A DNA stretch of 64,000 nucleotides from Xenorhabdus budapestensis (lineage in GTDB: Bacteria > Pseudomonadota > Gammaproteobacteria > Enterobacterales > Enterobacteriaceae). The stretch is from the NCBI RefSeq assembly GCF_002632465.1, contig NZ_NIBS01000001.1:384581-448580 (forward strand), in the 5' to 3' direction. Of the stretch, positions 21,843 through 30,467 are shown one piece after another; position 1 is the stretch's first letter, and every line of letters starts with the position of its first letter. The notes beneath the pieces were generated by a model. It made no database searches, had not been told where the DNA came from, and saw nothing but the letters and a program-made list of their open reading frames with translations. Both the position numbers and the translations under genes were made by a program.

Positions 21843-21917
21843 TGGCTGGGGTACCAGGATTCGAACCTGGGAATGCCGGAATCAGAATCCGGTGCCTTAC
21901 CGCTTGGCGATACCCCA
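21843..21917 (-). tRNA. tRNA-Gln (anticodon CUG)
   Basis: Minus-strand 75-nt cloverleaf beginning TGGGGTATCGCCAAGC and ending with encoded CCA. The anticodon loop is ATTCTGATT, giving CUG, which reads CAG. It is the last gene of the five-tRNA operon. Confidence 0.95.
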
Positions 21918-21930
21918 ACTGAATTTTAAA

Positions 21931-22007
21931 TGGTGGCTACGACGGGAATCGAACCTGTGACCCCAGCATTATGAGTGCTGTGCTCTAACCAGCTGAGCTA
22001 CGTAGCC
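21931..22007 (-). tRNA. tRNA-Met (anticodon CAU)
   Basis: 77-nt cloverleaf starting GGCTACGTAGCTCAG with encoded CCA. The anticodon stem-loop AGCACTCATAATGCT gives CAU. It has an elongator-type acceptor stem (G1-C72) and is identical in sequence to the tRNA at 22288-22364. Confidence 0.94.
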
Positions 22008-22047
22008 ATTTACATTAACTGTAAATTTTAGAAAATATTCAGGAATA

Positions 22048-22122
22048 TGGCTGGGGTACCTGGATTCGAACCAGGGCATGCCAGGATCAAAACCTGGTGC
22101 CTTACCGCTTGGCGATACCCCA
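22048..22122 (-). tRNA. tRNA-Gln (anticodon UUG)
   Basis: 75-nt cloverleaf starting TGGGGTATCGCCAAGC with encoded CCA. The anticodon loop GTTTTGATC gives UUG, which reads CAA. It differs from the CUG gene mainly in the anticodon and T stems. Confidence 0.95.
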
Positions 22123-22197
22123 TCTGAAAACAATACTAAAACTTAAACCCAAAATAACGCTATTTCAACTCGATTTAAGTACAACCGACGAAGAAAA

Positions 22198-22282
22198 TGG
22201 TGCGGGAGGCGAGACTTGAACTCGCACACCTTGCGGCGCCAGAACCTAAATCTGGTGCGTCTACCAATTTCGCCACTCCCGC
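22198..22282 (-). tRNA. tRNA-Leu (anticodon UAG)
   Basis: 85-nt class II tRNA with a long variable arm, starting GCGGGAGTGGCGAAATTGG with encoded CCA. The anticodon loop GATTTAGGT gives UAG, which reads CUA/CUN. It corresponds in position to E. coli leuW. Confidence 0.95.
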
Positions 22283-22287
22283 AAAGA

Positions 22288-22364
22288 TGGTGGCTACGAC
22301 GGGAATCGAACCTGTGACCCCAGCATTATGAGTGCTGTGCTCTAACCAGCTGAGCTACGTAGCC
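22288..22364 (-). tRNA. tRNA-Met (anticodon CAU), first gene of the operon
   Basis: 77-nt cloverleaf identical to the Met tRNA at 21931-22007, with encoded CCA. It lies first after the promoter, matching metT in the E. coli metT-leuW-gln-met-gln cluster. Confidence 0.94.
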
Positions 22365-22403
22365 ATCTTTTTTCGCTTTGCCTTCATCGGCGGTGCGGGG
22401 CGC

Positions 22404-22432
22404 ATTATGCGTATATCAGACAAATGCGTCAA
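22404..22432 (-). promoter_or_regulatory. sigma-70 promoter of the tRNA operon
   Basis: On the minus strand: -35 TTGACG (22427-22432), a 17-base spacer, -10 CATAAT (22404-22409), then a GC-rich discriminator GCGCCCC. Such a discriminator is the usual mark of promoters turned down by ppGpp and DksA, as known for tRNA operons. Initiation would fall about 30-35 bp before the first tRNA. Confidence 0.75.
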
Positions 22433-22518
22433 CTGCTTTTTTAAAAAAATATGCATAATATCGCTTGTTTGTTTGGCTTGTAATCATGTTGATGATAAAA
22501 CCAACGGGATTGGTGAAG

Positions 22519-23742
22519 TTATCCTCCAAGAAGATGTTGTAACAGTACACCATTGAGCATTGCGCGCTTTGTTAAGGCAAATGCACCAATTGCAGAACAG
22601 TGATTTAGTTCGGAAACAACAACGGGGAGATCTTCACGGAAGGCTTTTAACGACTGTGTGTTGATGCAGCGTTGGATAGCAGTAAGTAGAACTTGCTCAG
22701 CTTCCGTAATATCGCCAGCAACAACTATCTTCTGGGGATTAAAGAAGTTAATGGCGATGGCAATAGCTTTACCAAGATTGTGTCCTACCTGTCTGATAAC
22801 TTCAACGGCCAGAAGATCTCCCTGATTAGCTGCGAAGCATATGTCATGAATAGTGCAGCTATTCAAGGTTAATTGGCTTGGAAATCCCTGCCGTAATTGA
22901 TGCTGTACTTTAGCCTCTATTGCTGAGTTAGATGCAATAGTTTCCAGACAGCCAAAATTACCGCAATGACAACGTTCACCCAGCGGCTCGATTTGGATGT
23001 GTCCTATTTCTCCCAGATTGCCGCGTTTGTTGAGCAAGATATTATTATTGACGATAACTCCCGCTCCTGTACCACGGTGAACACGTACCAGAAGTGAGTC
23101 TTCACAATTGCGGGTGGCCCCGAAATAGTGTTCTGCCAACGCAAGGCTGCGAATGTCATGCCCGGTAAAGCAGGAGATATTGAAATGTTTCCGTAGGTTT
23201 TGCACCAATGGCCAATTGTTTACTTTTATATGTGGCATGTAGCGAATGATGCCGTTATCGGGATCCACCAAGCCGGGAAGAATGATTGAGATTGCGATCA
23301 GTTCACGGATCCGCCGCTGATTTTTGGCAATGAAATTCTCAATGGCGGAGATAATCCGTTTTTCGACTTCCTGTTGTGTCCTCTCTTGTACGGGGTAGTG
23401 TTCTTCGGCTAATTGTTTGGCACTCATATCAAATAATGCGATTGTCGCATCATGGCGTCCGAGCCGTATGCCAATAGTATGAAAGCGGCTGGTTTCTGTA
23501 ACGATAGAAATAGCCCTGCGCCCGCCAGTAGAGGCTTGTTGGTCGATTTCTTTTATCAGGCCACGTTCTAATAACTGACGTGTAATTTTGGTGACACTGG
23601 CAGGAGCAAGCTGGCTTTCTTCTGCAATTTGAATACGGGATATTGGGCCATGTTGGTCTATCAAACGATAGACCACCGCACTATTGAGCTGTTTAACCAG
23701 ATCAATATTACCGATTTGCTTTTGTGCATTATGGTTACTCAT
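22519..23742 (-). CDS. nagC: NagC, N-acetylglucosamine repressor (ROK family)
   Basis: DNA-binding repressor of amino-sugar genes, inactivated by N-acetylglucosamine-6-phosphate. A winged-helix domain (about residues 10-75, ISRIQIAEESQLAPASVTKITRQLLERG) precedes the ROK kinase-like domain with the zinc motif CHCGNFGCLE near residue 255. The 407 residues match the E. coli length. It lies 12 bp after nagA. E. coli nagD, which follows nagC there, is absent; the tRNA operon takes its place. Confidence 0.95.
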   Translation of the reverse strand: MSNHNAQKQIGNIDLVKQLNSAVVYRLIDQHGPISRIQIAEESQLAPASVTKITRQLLERGLIKEIDQQASTGGRRAISIVTETSRFHTIGIRLGRHDATIALFDMSAKQLAEEHYPVQERTQQEVEKRIISAIENFIAKNQRRIRELIAISIILPGLVDPDNGIIRYMPHIKVNNWPLVQNLRKHFNISCFTGHDIRSLALAEHYFGATRNCEDSLLVRVHRGTGAGVIVNNNILLNKRGNLGEIGHIQIEPLGERCHCGNFGCLETIASNSAIEAKVQHQLRQGFPSQLTLNSCTIHDICFAANQGDLLAVEVIRQVGHNLGKAIAIAINFFNPQKIVVAGDITEAEQVLLTAIQRCINTQSLKAFREDLPVVVSELNHCSAIGAFALTKRAMLNGVLLQHLLGG

Positions 23743-23754
23743 CAGGCCCTATAC

Positions 23755-24978
23755 TCACGATAGTTCAATTTCATTTCCATTAGCGATGTTTTCATTCGCT
23801 GTTTTTTCGTTAACCACGTTTTCGTGGGCTATGTTTCCGTTAACTATGGTTTTGCAGATTTTGAAATTATGTGTGAATGCGGTCAGGTTTGCGACTTTGC
23901 CGACTTCAATCGTACCGAGGCGTTTATCAACACCGATGGCTTTGGCTGGATAAAGAGTTGCCATCCGCAATGTTTCACCCAAAGCGATACCAACATGTTC
24001 AACACTATTCTTGATACTCTCTATCATTGTGACTGAGGAGCCGCTTAGTGTGCCATGTTCATCAACACATAATCCGTCACGATAATATATTGTTTTATTG
24101 GCAAAGGTGAATTGCTCCAGAGTATTTGTCGCTGAATCAAGACCGGCAGGAACGATGGCATCTGTCACAAGAACTAATTTCTCATTTTTCAATCTTTTGG
24201 CGCTACGGATATTTGGCCATGATACATGCATGCCATCACAAATAATGCCGGCATAGACTTCAGAAGTATCGTAAATAGCGCTGATTAACCCGGGTTGACG
24301 ACCGGAAATGGCAGGCATGGCATTATATAAGTGAGTAGAAAAAGTAATGCCATTGTGGAACCCTTTCCGGGCTTCTTCATAAGTTGCATTGGAGTGACCA
24401 GCAGAAACAATAATACCCGCTTCAGTTAATTGGCGAATATACTGAGCTTCGATCATCTCAGGAGCGAGAGTAATCTTGGTGATCACATCAGCATTAATAC
24501 ACAGATAATTGATCATTTCAGGTGTCGGCCTGCGTATGTAGGCTGGATTGTGAGTCCCTTTTTTTACCGGATTAATGTAAGGCCCTTCCAGATGTAGCCC
24601 AAGTGCCTGATTAGGATGATTGGCCAAGTAGATACGCATCACTTCGATGGCCTTAATCATCAGTTCATCAGGGCTGGTGATAAGTGTAGGTAAAAAATTG
24701 GTACAACCATGACGCTGATTAGTTTCCTGCATAGTACACAGCGTCTCTTCCGTAATATATTCCAGCCGTTCATTATATTGGACACCTCCGCAGCCATTGA
24801 CTTGCAGGTCAATGAATCCGGGAGAGAGATTTGCACCGTGTAAATCGTGTTTTTCAATATTTTCCGGTAATTCGTTTTCTGGACAGACTTGCTTAATCAA
24901 ACCATCTGCAATGATGACAGCATGTCCGTCCAGTCTTTCGTGCCCAGTGTAGATAATACAGTTAGTTAAAGCGTACAT
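23755..24978 (-). CDS. nagA: NagA, N-acetylglucosamine-6-phosphate deacetylase with repeat-expanded tail
   Basis: Hydrolyses GlcNAc-6-phosphate to glucosamine-6-phosphate and acetate. The amidohydrolase core is intact: DLQVNGCGG near the N-terminus, [31 protein letters not shown] and LVTDAI with the catalytic Asp. The 407 residues exceed E. coli's 382. The excess is largely a C-terminal insertion of five-residue units (residues about 380-404: [25 protein letters not shown]), placed where E. coli has a single NGN before its end. It lies in the nagB-nagA-nagC operon. Confidence 0.95.
   Translation of the reverse strand: MYALTNCIIYTGHERLDGHAVIIADGLIKQVCPENELPENIEKHDLHGANLSPGFIDLQVNGCGGVQYNERLEYITEETLCTMQETNQRHGCTNFLPTLITSPDELMIKAIEVMRIYLANHPNQALGLHLEGPYINPVKKGTHNPAYIRRPTPEMINYLCINADVITKITLAPEMIEAQYIRQLTEAGIIVSAGHSNATYEEARKGFHNGITFSTHLYNAMPAISGRQPGLISAIYDTSEVYAGIICDGMHVSWPNIRSAKRLKNEKLVLVTDAIVPAGLDSATNTLEQFTFANKTIYYRDGLCVDEHGTLSGSSVTMIESIKNSVEHVGIALGETLRMATLYPAKAIGVDKRLGTIEVGKVANLTAFTHNFKICKTIVNGNIAHENVVNEKTANENIANGNEIELS
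23767..23841 (-). repeat. degenerate 15-bp tandem repeat in the nagA 3' end
   Basis: Five consecutive 15-bp units encode the pentads [20 protein letters not shown] and NGNEI. All units share Asn (His once) at position 1 and mostly Glu or Gly at position 2. The units have diverged in sequence but keep length and frame, as after slipped-strand expansion followed by drift. Confidence 0.65.
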
Positions 24979-25006
24979 TCTGGTCTCCTAAGCGCCTGAA
25001 TAAATA

Positions 25007-25813
25007 CTAACTGGCGAACTCATTAAGAATTTCCGCCTCTAGCTGGTGAAAATATTTCACTGTTTTTACTCTCAACTCCATCGTTGCAGGTTCATCACAG
25101 ACGATGATTGCTTTTGGGTGTATCTGTAGACAGCTTACTGTCCACATATGATTAACGTTGCCTTCAATTGCAGCTTGCAGGGCCAATGCTTTTTGGGCCC
25201 CGGTCGCTAAAATCATGATCTCCTCGGCATCCATTAATGTACCTACACCAATGGTTAAAGCATATTGGGGAACTAAGTCCACATTATTATCGAAAAAACG
25301 AGAGTTAGCTGTTCGCGTTTCTAGCGTTAATGTCTTAATCCGGGTACGTGAAGAGAGGGAGGATGCAGGTTCGTTAAAGGCAATATGACCGTCATTACCT
25401 ACACCGCCCATAAATAGATGGATTTTTCCATACGACTTGATCTTATTTTCATAACGTAAGCACTCAGCATCAACATTTTCCGCATTGCCATTGAGTAAGT
25501 TAATGTTTTCTTTTGGGATATCAATGTGATTAAAGAGGTTCTGATGCATGAAAGTGTGGTAACTCTGGGGGTGATTTGTAGGAATACCGACATACTCATC
25601 CATATTGAAAGTGACGACATGCTTAAAACTGACTTTTCCTGCCTGATATAGCGCGATGAGTTCTTTATAGGTTGTCAATGGTGTGCTGCCAGTGGGCAAG
25701 CCGAGTACAAAAGGACGCTCTGCTGTTGGATTGAATTCATTGATTTTACTAACAATGTAGTACGCAGACCATCGACCTACATCACTTGTATTTGTTAGGG
25801 GGATCAGCCTCAT
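25007..25813 (-). CDS. nagB: NagB, glucosamine-6-phosphate deaminase
   Basis: Converts glucosamine-6-phosphate to fructose-6-phosphate and ammonia, linking chitin-derived amino sugars to glycolysis. The 268 residues show TGSTPLTTY near residue 41, FNMDEYVG with the catalytic Asp near 72 and [17 protein letters not shown] with the active-site His near 143. It is the first gene of nagBAC, divergent from nagE across a 333-bp control region. Confidence 0.96.
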   Translation of the reverse strand: MRLIPLTNTSDVGRWSAYYIVSKINEFNPTAERPFVLGLPTGSTPLTTYKELIALYQAGKVSFKHVVTFNMDEYVGIPTNHPQSYHTFMHQNLFNHIDIPKENINLLNGNAENVDAECLRYENKIKSYGKIHLFMGGVGNDGHIAFNEPASSLSSRTRIKTLTLETRTANSRFFDNNVDLVPQYALTIGVGTLMDAEEIMILATGAQKALALQAAIEGNVNHMWTVSCLQIHPKAIIVCDEPATMELRVKTVKYFHQLEAEILNEFAS

Positions 25814-25930
25814 GATGACCTCTTTAAAAATTATTCATGATTAAAAATGGAACTATACAAACAGCTGTCGAGGAAAGCCGTCTATCATATCGATTCTTTG
25901 TGATGGTTCTACTTGTCGAAAGTTGTAATG

Positions 25931-25951
25931 TTATTTTTTATAATAAAATAA
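25931..25951. promoter_or_regulatory. nagC: candidate NagC operator
   Basis: Palindrome TTATTTT-TTATAAT-AAAATAA (arms of 7, spacer of 7) in the nagB-nagE divergent region. Known NagC sites are about 23-bp AT-rich palindromes with TTATTT/AAATAA arms, and NagC loops DNA between nagB and nagE sites in E. coli. I did not find an equally clean second site near nagE. Confidence 0.55.
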
Positions 25952-25995
25952 GTTTTTGATTAAGGCCATATTTTGATTAAAAAAATATCAATTGT

Positions 25996-26011
25996 GGTGA
26001 TTTTTATCACA
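25996..26011. promoter_or_regulatory. candidate CRP site between nagB and nagE
   Basis: GGTGA-TTTTTA-TCACA matches the CRP core TGTGA-N6-TCACA with one mismatch. A CRP-cAMP site between nagB and nagE is known in E. coli and activates both divergent units. Confidence 0.6.
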
Positions 26012-26146
26012 TATAAGAAGGATTTAATTTGTGATGAAAAATATTTTTTTTAGACTAAAAATGTTTTAACAATAAATACATAAGTGATGTCATTACATCA
26101 TTCATTAAATAAAAGACTCCATTAATGGAGCTTTAAGGGGGCGTGA

Positions 26147-28174
26147 GTGAATATTCTAAGTTACTTACAACGGATTGGCCGGGCATTGATGGTGCCTGTG
26201 GCGATATTGCCCGCAGCGGCAATATTGGTCGGAGTAGGGTATTGGATAGACCCAACTGGTTGGGGTACTGACAATCCTCTGGCAGCATTGTTTATTTCAT
26301 CAGGGAATGCCATTCTCGAAAATATGGCAATATTATTTGCGGTTGGTATTGCCTATGGTATGTCAAAAGATAAGGATGGTGCTGCCGCACTGACGGGATT
26401 AGTCGGATTTATGGTTGTCCTCAAACTATGTTCTCCCGCAGTAATCGCCATGATTAAAGGTATTCCCGTTGCTGAAGTACCAGCAGCATTTAGTAAGATC
26501 AATAACCAGTTTATTGGCATCTTAGTGGGAGTCATTTCAGCCGAACTTTATAACCGCTACAGTAGTGTTGAATTGCCTCAGGCGTTGTCATTTTTCAGTG
26601 GCCGTCGTTTAGTGCCTATATTGAATTCATTCTTGATGATCCTGCTCTCCTTTATCCTGATGTTTGTCTGGCCTGTGATTTATAGCTGGCTGGTGGCATT
26701 CGGCGAAAGTATTACCAACTTTGGTTCAACCGGGGCAGGGCTTTATGCTTTCTTTAATCGCCTGTTAATACCGATAGGTTTGCATCATGCTTTGAATTCA
26801 GTCTTCTGGTTTGATGTTGCAGGCATCAATGACACCCCTAATTTCCTGGCAGGAGCAAAATCTATTGCTGAAGGAACAGCTATTCCGGGCATTACCGGGC
26901 GTTACCAGGCAGGTTTCTTTCCCATCATGATGTTTGGTTTACCGGGAGCGGCATTAGCGATTTACCATTGTGCCCGGCCTGAAAACAGAGCCATGGTTGG
27001 TGGTATTATGATGGCAGGCGCATTTACCGCATTCTTTACTGGTGTGACGGAGCCGCTTGAATTCTCTTTCATGTTTGTTGCACCTGTACTTTATGTCCTG
27101 CATGCTATTATGACGGGGATTTCAGTCTATATTGCGGCGACTATGCACTGGATTGCCGGTTTTGGTTTCAGTGCTGGCTTTATTGACCTTTTGCTCTCTT
27201 CACGCAATCCGTTAGCCGTTCACTGGTACATGCTTATCCCACAAGGCTTAGTTTTCTTTTGTCTCTACTATGTCGTATTTCGTTTCACGATCAAAAAATT
27301 CAACCTATTGACGCTAGGGCGTGAATTGTCCTCCACCGGCCAAACGGATGGTTATGATATCGATATGGCTGCAAAAACTATTGGCTCAGATAATATTCAG
27401 GAAGAAGCGTATAAATATATCGCAGCAGTAGGGGGTTCAGGCAATTTAACGGGCATTGACTCCTGTATTACCCGTTTACGCTTATCCGTAAGAGACTCAG
27501 GTTTGATTAATGAACAGGCGGTCAAGCGACTTGGTGCTTCCGGGATTATCCGTCTGAATAAAGAGAGCGTTCAGATTATTATTGGAACCCGTGCAGAACT
27601 GGTTGCTAATGCCATGAAGAAAGTTATCACCAAAGGCCCTATTGCGGCTGATACGGAACATCAGAATTCAAAGCCTGACACTCAGGTAAAAAAAGATCGT
27701 AAGCCACAAGACAAAGCTATTTTAACCTTAATGGCTCCTGTAACAGGTGAATTGGTTAAATTAGAGGATGTTCCAGATGAAGCATTTTCCAGCAAGTTAG
27801 TAGGTGATGGAATTGCAATTAAACCGACCTCAAATACTGTTTTTTCACCGATTTCAGGTACGGTGGTGAAAGTGTTCGATACCAGTCATGCACTGTGTAT
27901 TGAGGCAGATAACGGTGTTGAAGTGATTATCCACATAGGTATTGATACCGTTTCTTTACAAGGTGAGGGTTTTGAGCGTTTGGTTGAAGAAGGTGTGAGA
28001 GTAAAAGTAGGGGAGCCATTATTGAAATTGGATCTTGAATACCTAAACGCTCATGCCAAATCAATGATAAGTCCGATTGTTATCAGCAATATTGATGACT
28101 ATGCAGGTGTCAGTATCATGGCTGAAAGTCATGTTATTGCTAAAGAATCAAATTTATTTCAGGTAATGAAATAG
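26147..28174 (+). CDS. nagE: NagE, N-acetylglucosamine PTS transporter EIICBA
   Basis: Takes up N-acetylglucosamine and phosphorylates it at carbon 6. Domain order is EIIC (multi-helix, residues 1 to about 375), EIIB with phosphocysteine Cys440 in GIDSCITRLRL, and EIIA with active His596 in IIHIGIDTV. The total is 675 residues. The start is GTG, preceded by AAGGGGG. All three PTS modules are intact, so only EI and HPr are needed from elsewhere. Confidence 0.96.
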   Translation: MNILSYLQRIGRALMVPVAILPAAAILVGVGYWIDPTGWGTDNPLAALFISSGNAILENMAILFAVGIAYGMSKDKDGAAALTGLVGFMVVLKLCSPAVIAMIKGIPVAEVPAAFSKINNQFIGILVGVISAELYNRYSSVELPQALSFFSGRRLVPILNSFLMILLSFILMFVWPVIYSWLVAFGESITNFGSTGAGLYAFFNRLLIPIGLHHALNSVFWFDVAGINDTPNFLAGAKSIAEGTAIPGITGRYQAGFFPIMMFGLPGAALAIYHCARPENRAMVGGIMMAGAFTAFFTGVTEPLEFSFMFVAPVLYVLHAIMTGISVYIAATMHWIAGFGFSAGFIDLLLSSRNPLAVHWYMLIPQGLVFFCLYYVVFRFTIKKFNLLTLGRELSSTGQTDGYDIDMAAKTIGSDNIQEEAYKYIAAVGGSGNLTGIDSCITRLRLSVRDSGLINEQAVKRLGASGIIRLNKESVQIIIGTRAELVANAMKKVITKGPIAADTEHQNSKPDTQVKKDRKPQDKAILTLMAPVTGELVKLEDVPDEAFSSKLVGDGIAIKPTSNTVFSPISGTVVKVFDTSHALCIEADNGVEVIIHIGIDTVSLQGEGFERLVEEGVRVKVGEPLLKLDLEYLNAHAKSMISPIVISNIDDYAGVSIMAESHVIAKESNLFQVMK

Positions 28175-28201
28175 ATTAATGCATTTCTCCTTCCAAGTTA
28201 A

Positions 28202-28225
28202 CGGTGATCGTTTCGGCGATCACCG
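28202..28225 (+). terminator. hairpin after nagE
   Basis: Perfect 9-bp stem CGGTGATCG and CGATCACCG with loop TTTCGG, 28 bp after the nagE stop. The following bases are AT-rich but not a T-run, so this may be a weak terminator or an mRNA-stabilising hairpin. Confidence 0.5.
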
Positions 28226-28365
28226 AATTATATAAAAATACCCCAGCTAGCTGGAGTGAGGAGCACATTATTTATTGTGCGGATCAGTTAATCGTCGTGC
28301 TGGAAAATCATCGCATTTGCTGATCTTACTTGGTGCTATTATTGAGCGCTTTATGAGAAAGACGG

Positions 28366-28390
28366 CAAGCCATTTTTTAATAATGGCTTG
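28366..28390 (+). terminator. second hairpin in the nagE-glnS gap
   Basis: Perfect 9-bp stem CAAGCCATT and AATGGCTTG with a 7-base loop TTTTAAT. No T-run follows. It may be a back-up terminator for nagE or a leader structure; direction assumed from nagE. Confidence 0.35.
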
Positions 28391-28565
28391 TCAGTATCCT
28401 TCACTGTTTTTAACGAAAATTTAACGATATTGTACATAAATCGCTTTTTAGCACTAACTTTGCTCTTTTCGTCCATTTCCCATTAACTAAGTGTTGTTTC
28501 TCGGTTCAGCTTAATAGATTATAGAGGGTTATGTTAAAGCGCTTTTTGCATTGAGGAATAAAACG

Positions 28566-30233
28566 ATGAGTGAGGCAGATGCTCGCCCGACAAACTTTAT
28601 TCGTCAGATAATTGACGAAGATTTGGCAACTGGTAAACATACATCCGTACATACCCGTTTCCCACCTGAACCTAATGGCTATCTGCATATTGGCCATGCG
28701 AAGTCGATCTGCCTGAATTTTGGTATAGCACAAGACTACCAGGGGCAATGCAACCTGCGTTTTGACGATACAAACCCAGTGAAAGAAGATATTGAGTACG
28801 TTGAGTCGATCAAAAATGATGTCCAGTGGCTGGGATTCCAGTGGAGTGGTGATATTCGCTACTCTTCTAACTATTTCGATAATCTGTATGAATACGCGCT
28901 TGAATTGATCAATAAAGGTCTGGCGTATGTCGATGAATTAAGCCCAGACGAGATCCGCGAATATCGTGGCACGCTAAAAGAGCCGGGTAAAAACAGCCCG
29001 TACCGCGATCGCAGTGTGGAAGAGAACCTTGCTCTGTTCGAAAAAATGCGTGCTGGTGAATTTACTGAAGGGAAAGCCTGTCTGCGGGCAAAAATTGACA
29101 TGGCTTCTCCATTCATCGTCATGCGCGATCCGGTTCTGTATCGCATTAAATTTGCAGAACATCACCAATCCGGTAATAAGTGGTGCATCTATCCGATGTA
29201 CGATTTCACCCATTGTATTTCTGATGCCCTGGAAGGGATCACCCATTCTATATGTACATTAGAGTTTCAGGATAACCGTCGTTTGTATGACTGGGTATTG
29301 GATAACATCACGATTGATTGCCACCCACGTCAGTATGAGTTTTCTCGCCTGAATCTGGAATACACGGTGATGTCCAAGCGTAAACTGAATCTGCTGGTGA
29401 CAGAAAACATCGTTGATGGCTGGGATGACCCACGTATGCCAACGATTTCTGGCTTGCGTCGTCGTGGCTATACTTCTGCTGCGATCCGTGAATTTTGCCG
29501 TCGTATCGGGGTGACTAAACAGGATAACAACGTTGAAATGGCAGCGTTGGAATCTTGTATTCGTGATGATTTGAATGAAAATGCACCGCGTGCTATGGCA
29601 GTTCTTGATCCGGTAAAACTGGTGATTGAAAATATGCCGGAAGGTGAAGTCATTCTGACAATGCCTAACCATCCAAATAAACCAGAAATGGGTAGTCGTG
29701 AAGTGCCTTTCAGCCGTGAAATTTATATTGATCGCGCTGATTTCCGTGAAGAAGCAAACCGTCAATATAAACGTCTGGTACTCGGTAAAGAAGTTCGTCT
29801 GCGTAATGCTTATGTGATTAAAGCTGAACGTGTCGAGAAAGACGACGCAGGCAATATCACTACTATTTATTGTCACTATGATGAGCAGACCCTGAATAAA
29901 GATCCAGCTGATGGTCGCAAAGTGAAAGGGGTTATTCACTGGGTAGATGCTGCACATGCTGTCCCTGCGGAATTCTATCTGTATGACCGTCTGTTCAGTG
30001 TACCGAACCCGGGGGCGGAAGAGGATTTCCTGCCTACGATTAATTCAGAGTCATTAGTGGTACGTAAAGGTTTTGTTGAGCCGGGGCTGGCAAAAGCACC
30101 GCCGGAAAAAACCTATCAGTTCGAGCGTGAAGGGTATTTCTGTGCTGACAGCAAACTCTCAAGTCCTGAACGTTTAGTGTTTAACCGTACTGTAGGTTTG
30201 CGTGATACTTGGGCGAAAATCGCCAAAGAATAA
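28566..30233 (+). CDS. glnS: GlnS, glutaminyl-tRNA synthetase
   Basis: Class I synthetase charging the glutamine tRNAs, two of which lie in this window. The HIGH motif appears as HIGH in [12 protein letters not shown] near residue 40, and the KMSKS equivalent as VMSKRKL near 270. I start at ATG 28566 ([11 protein letters not shown]), preceded by GAGGA; this gives 555 residues, close to E. coli. The beta-barrel anticodon-binding C-terminal half is complete. Confidence 0.97.
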   Translation: MSEADARPTNFIRQIIDEDLATGKHTSVHTRFPPEPNGYLHIGHAKSICLNFGIAQDYQGQCNLRFDDTNPVKEDIEYVESIKNDVQWLGFQWSGDIRYSSNYFDNLYEYALELINKGLAYVDELSPDEIREYRGTLKEPGKNSPYRDRSVEENLALFEKMRAGEFTEGKACLRAKIDMASPFIVMRDPVLYRIKFAEHHQSGNKWCIYPMYDFTHCISDALEGITHSICTLEFQDNRRLYDWVLDNITIDCHPRQYEFSRLNLEYTVMSKRKLNLLVTENIVDGWDDPRMPTISGLRRRGYTSAAIREFCRRIGVTKQDNNVEMAALESCIRDDLNENAPRAMAVLDPVKLVIENMPEGEVILTMPNHPNKPEMGSREVPFSREIYIDRADFREEANRQYKRLVLGKEVRLRNAYVIKAERVEKDDAGNITTIYCHYDEQTLNKDPADGRKVKGVIHWVDAAHAVPAEFYLYDRLFSVPNPGAEEDFLPTINSESLVVRKGFVEPGLAKAPPEKTYQFEREGYFCADSKLSSPERLVFNRTVGLRDTWAKIAKE

Positions 30234-30250
30234 TGTAAATTGAATACACG

Positions 30251-30281
30251 AAAAAAGCGTGATTATTATCGCGCTTTTTTT
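30251..30281 (+). terminator. terminator after glnS
   Basis: Stem GCGTGAT and ATCGCGC with loop TATT, extended by A6 on the left and T7 on the right. It is a classical factor-independent terminator 18 bp past the glnS stop; the A/T flanks would also let it act from the other strand. Confidence 0.85.
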
Positions 30282-30467
30282 ATGCTTAAAAGTCTCGTAA
30301 TGAAAATTAACTCTTCCTGCCAAGATTAAAAATTGCCTTATAGTCACATCTTGTATAGGGTTATTTCGCATTGATGCTATGTTGTAACCGTTGTACAAAA
30401 TCGTTTTGTGATATCAAAAACAGCCTTCTGTTCTGGGCGAAAATGAGAAACTCGGACGAGGTCATTA

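Larger units (their letters stand above)
25814..26146. other. nagB-nagE divergent control region
   Basis: 333 bp of AT-rich DNA without a gene. It contains the candidate NagC operator and CRP site listed separately and should contain both divergent promoters. I could not fix the promoter hexamers with confidence. Confidence 0.6.
28175..28565. other. nagE-glnS intergenic region
   Basis: About 390 bp with no supported gene. Three inverted repeats are visible: CGGTGATCG/CGATCACCG (28202-28225), GCACA/TGTGC around 28263-28280 and CAAGCCATT/AATGGCTTG (28366-28390). The glnS promoter should lie between 28400 and 28550. I do not see a second NagC palindrome. Confidence 0.55.

Noticed and set aside
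29259-29957. 232-codon minus-strand frame inside glnS
   Set aside because: Fully overlapped by the highly conserved glnS gene; the translation is Phe/Ile/Thr-rich, typical of antisense frames.
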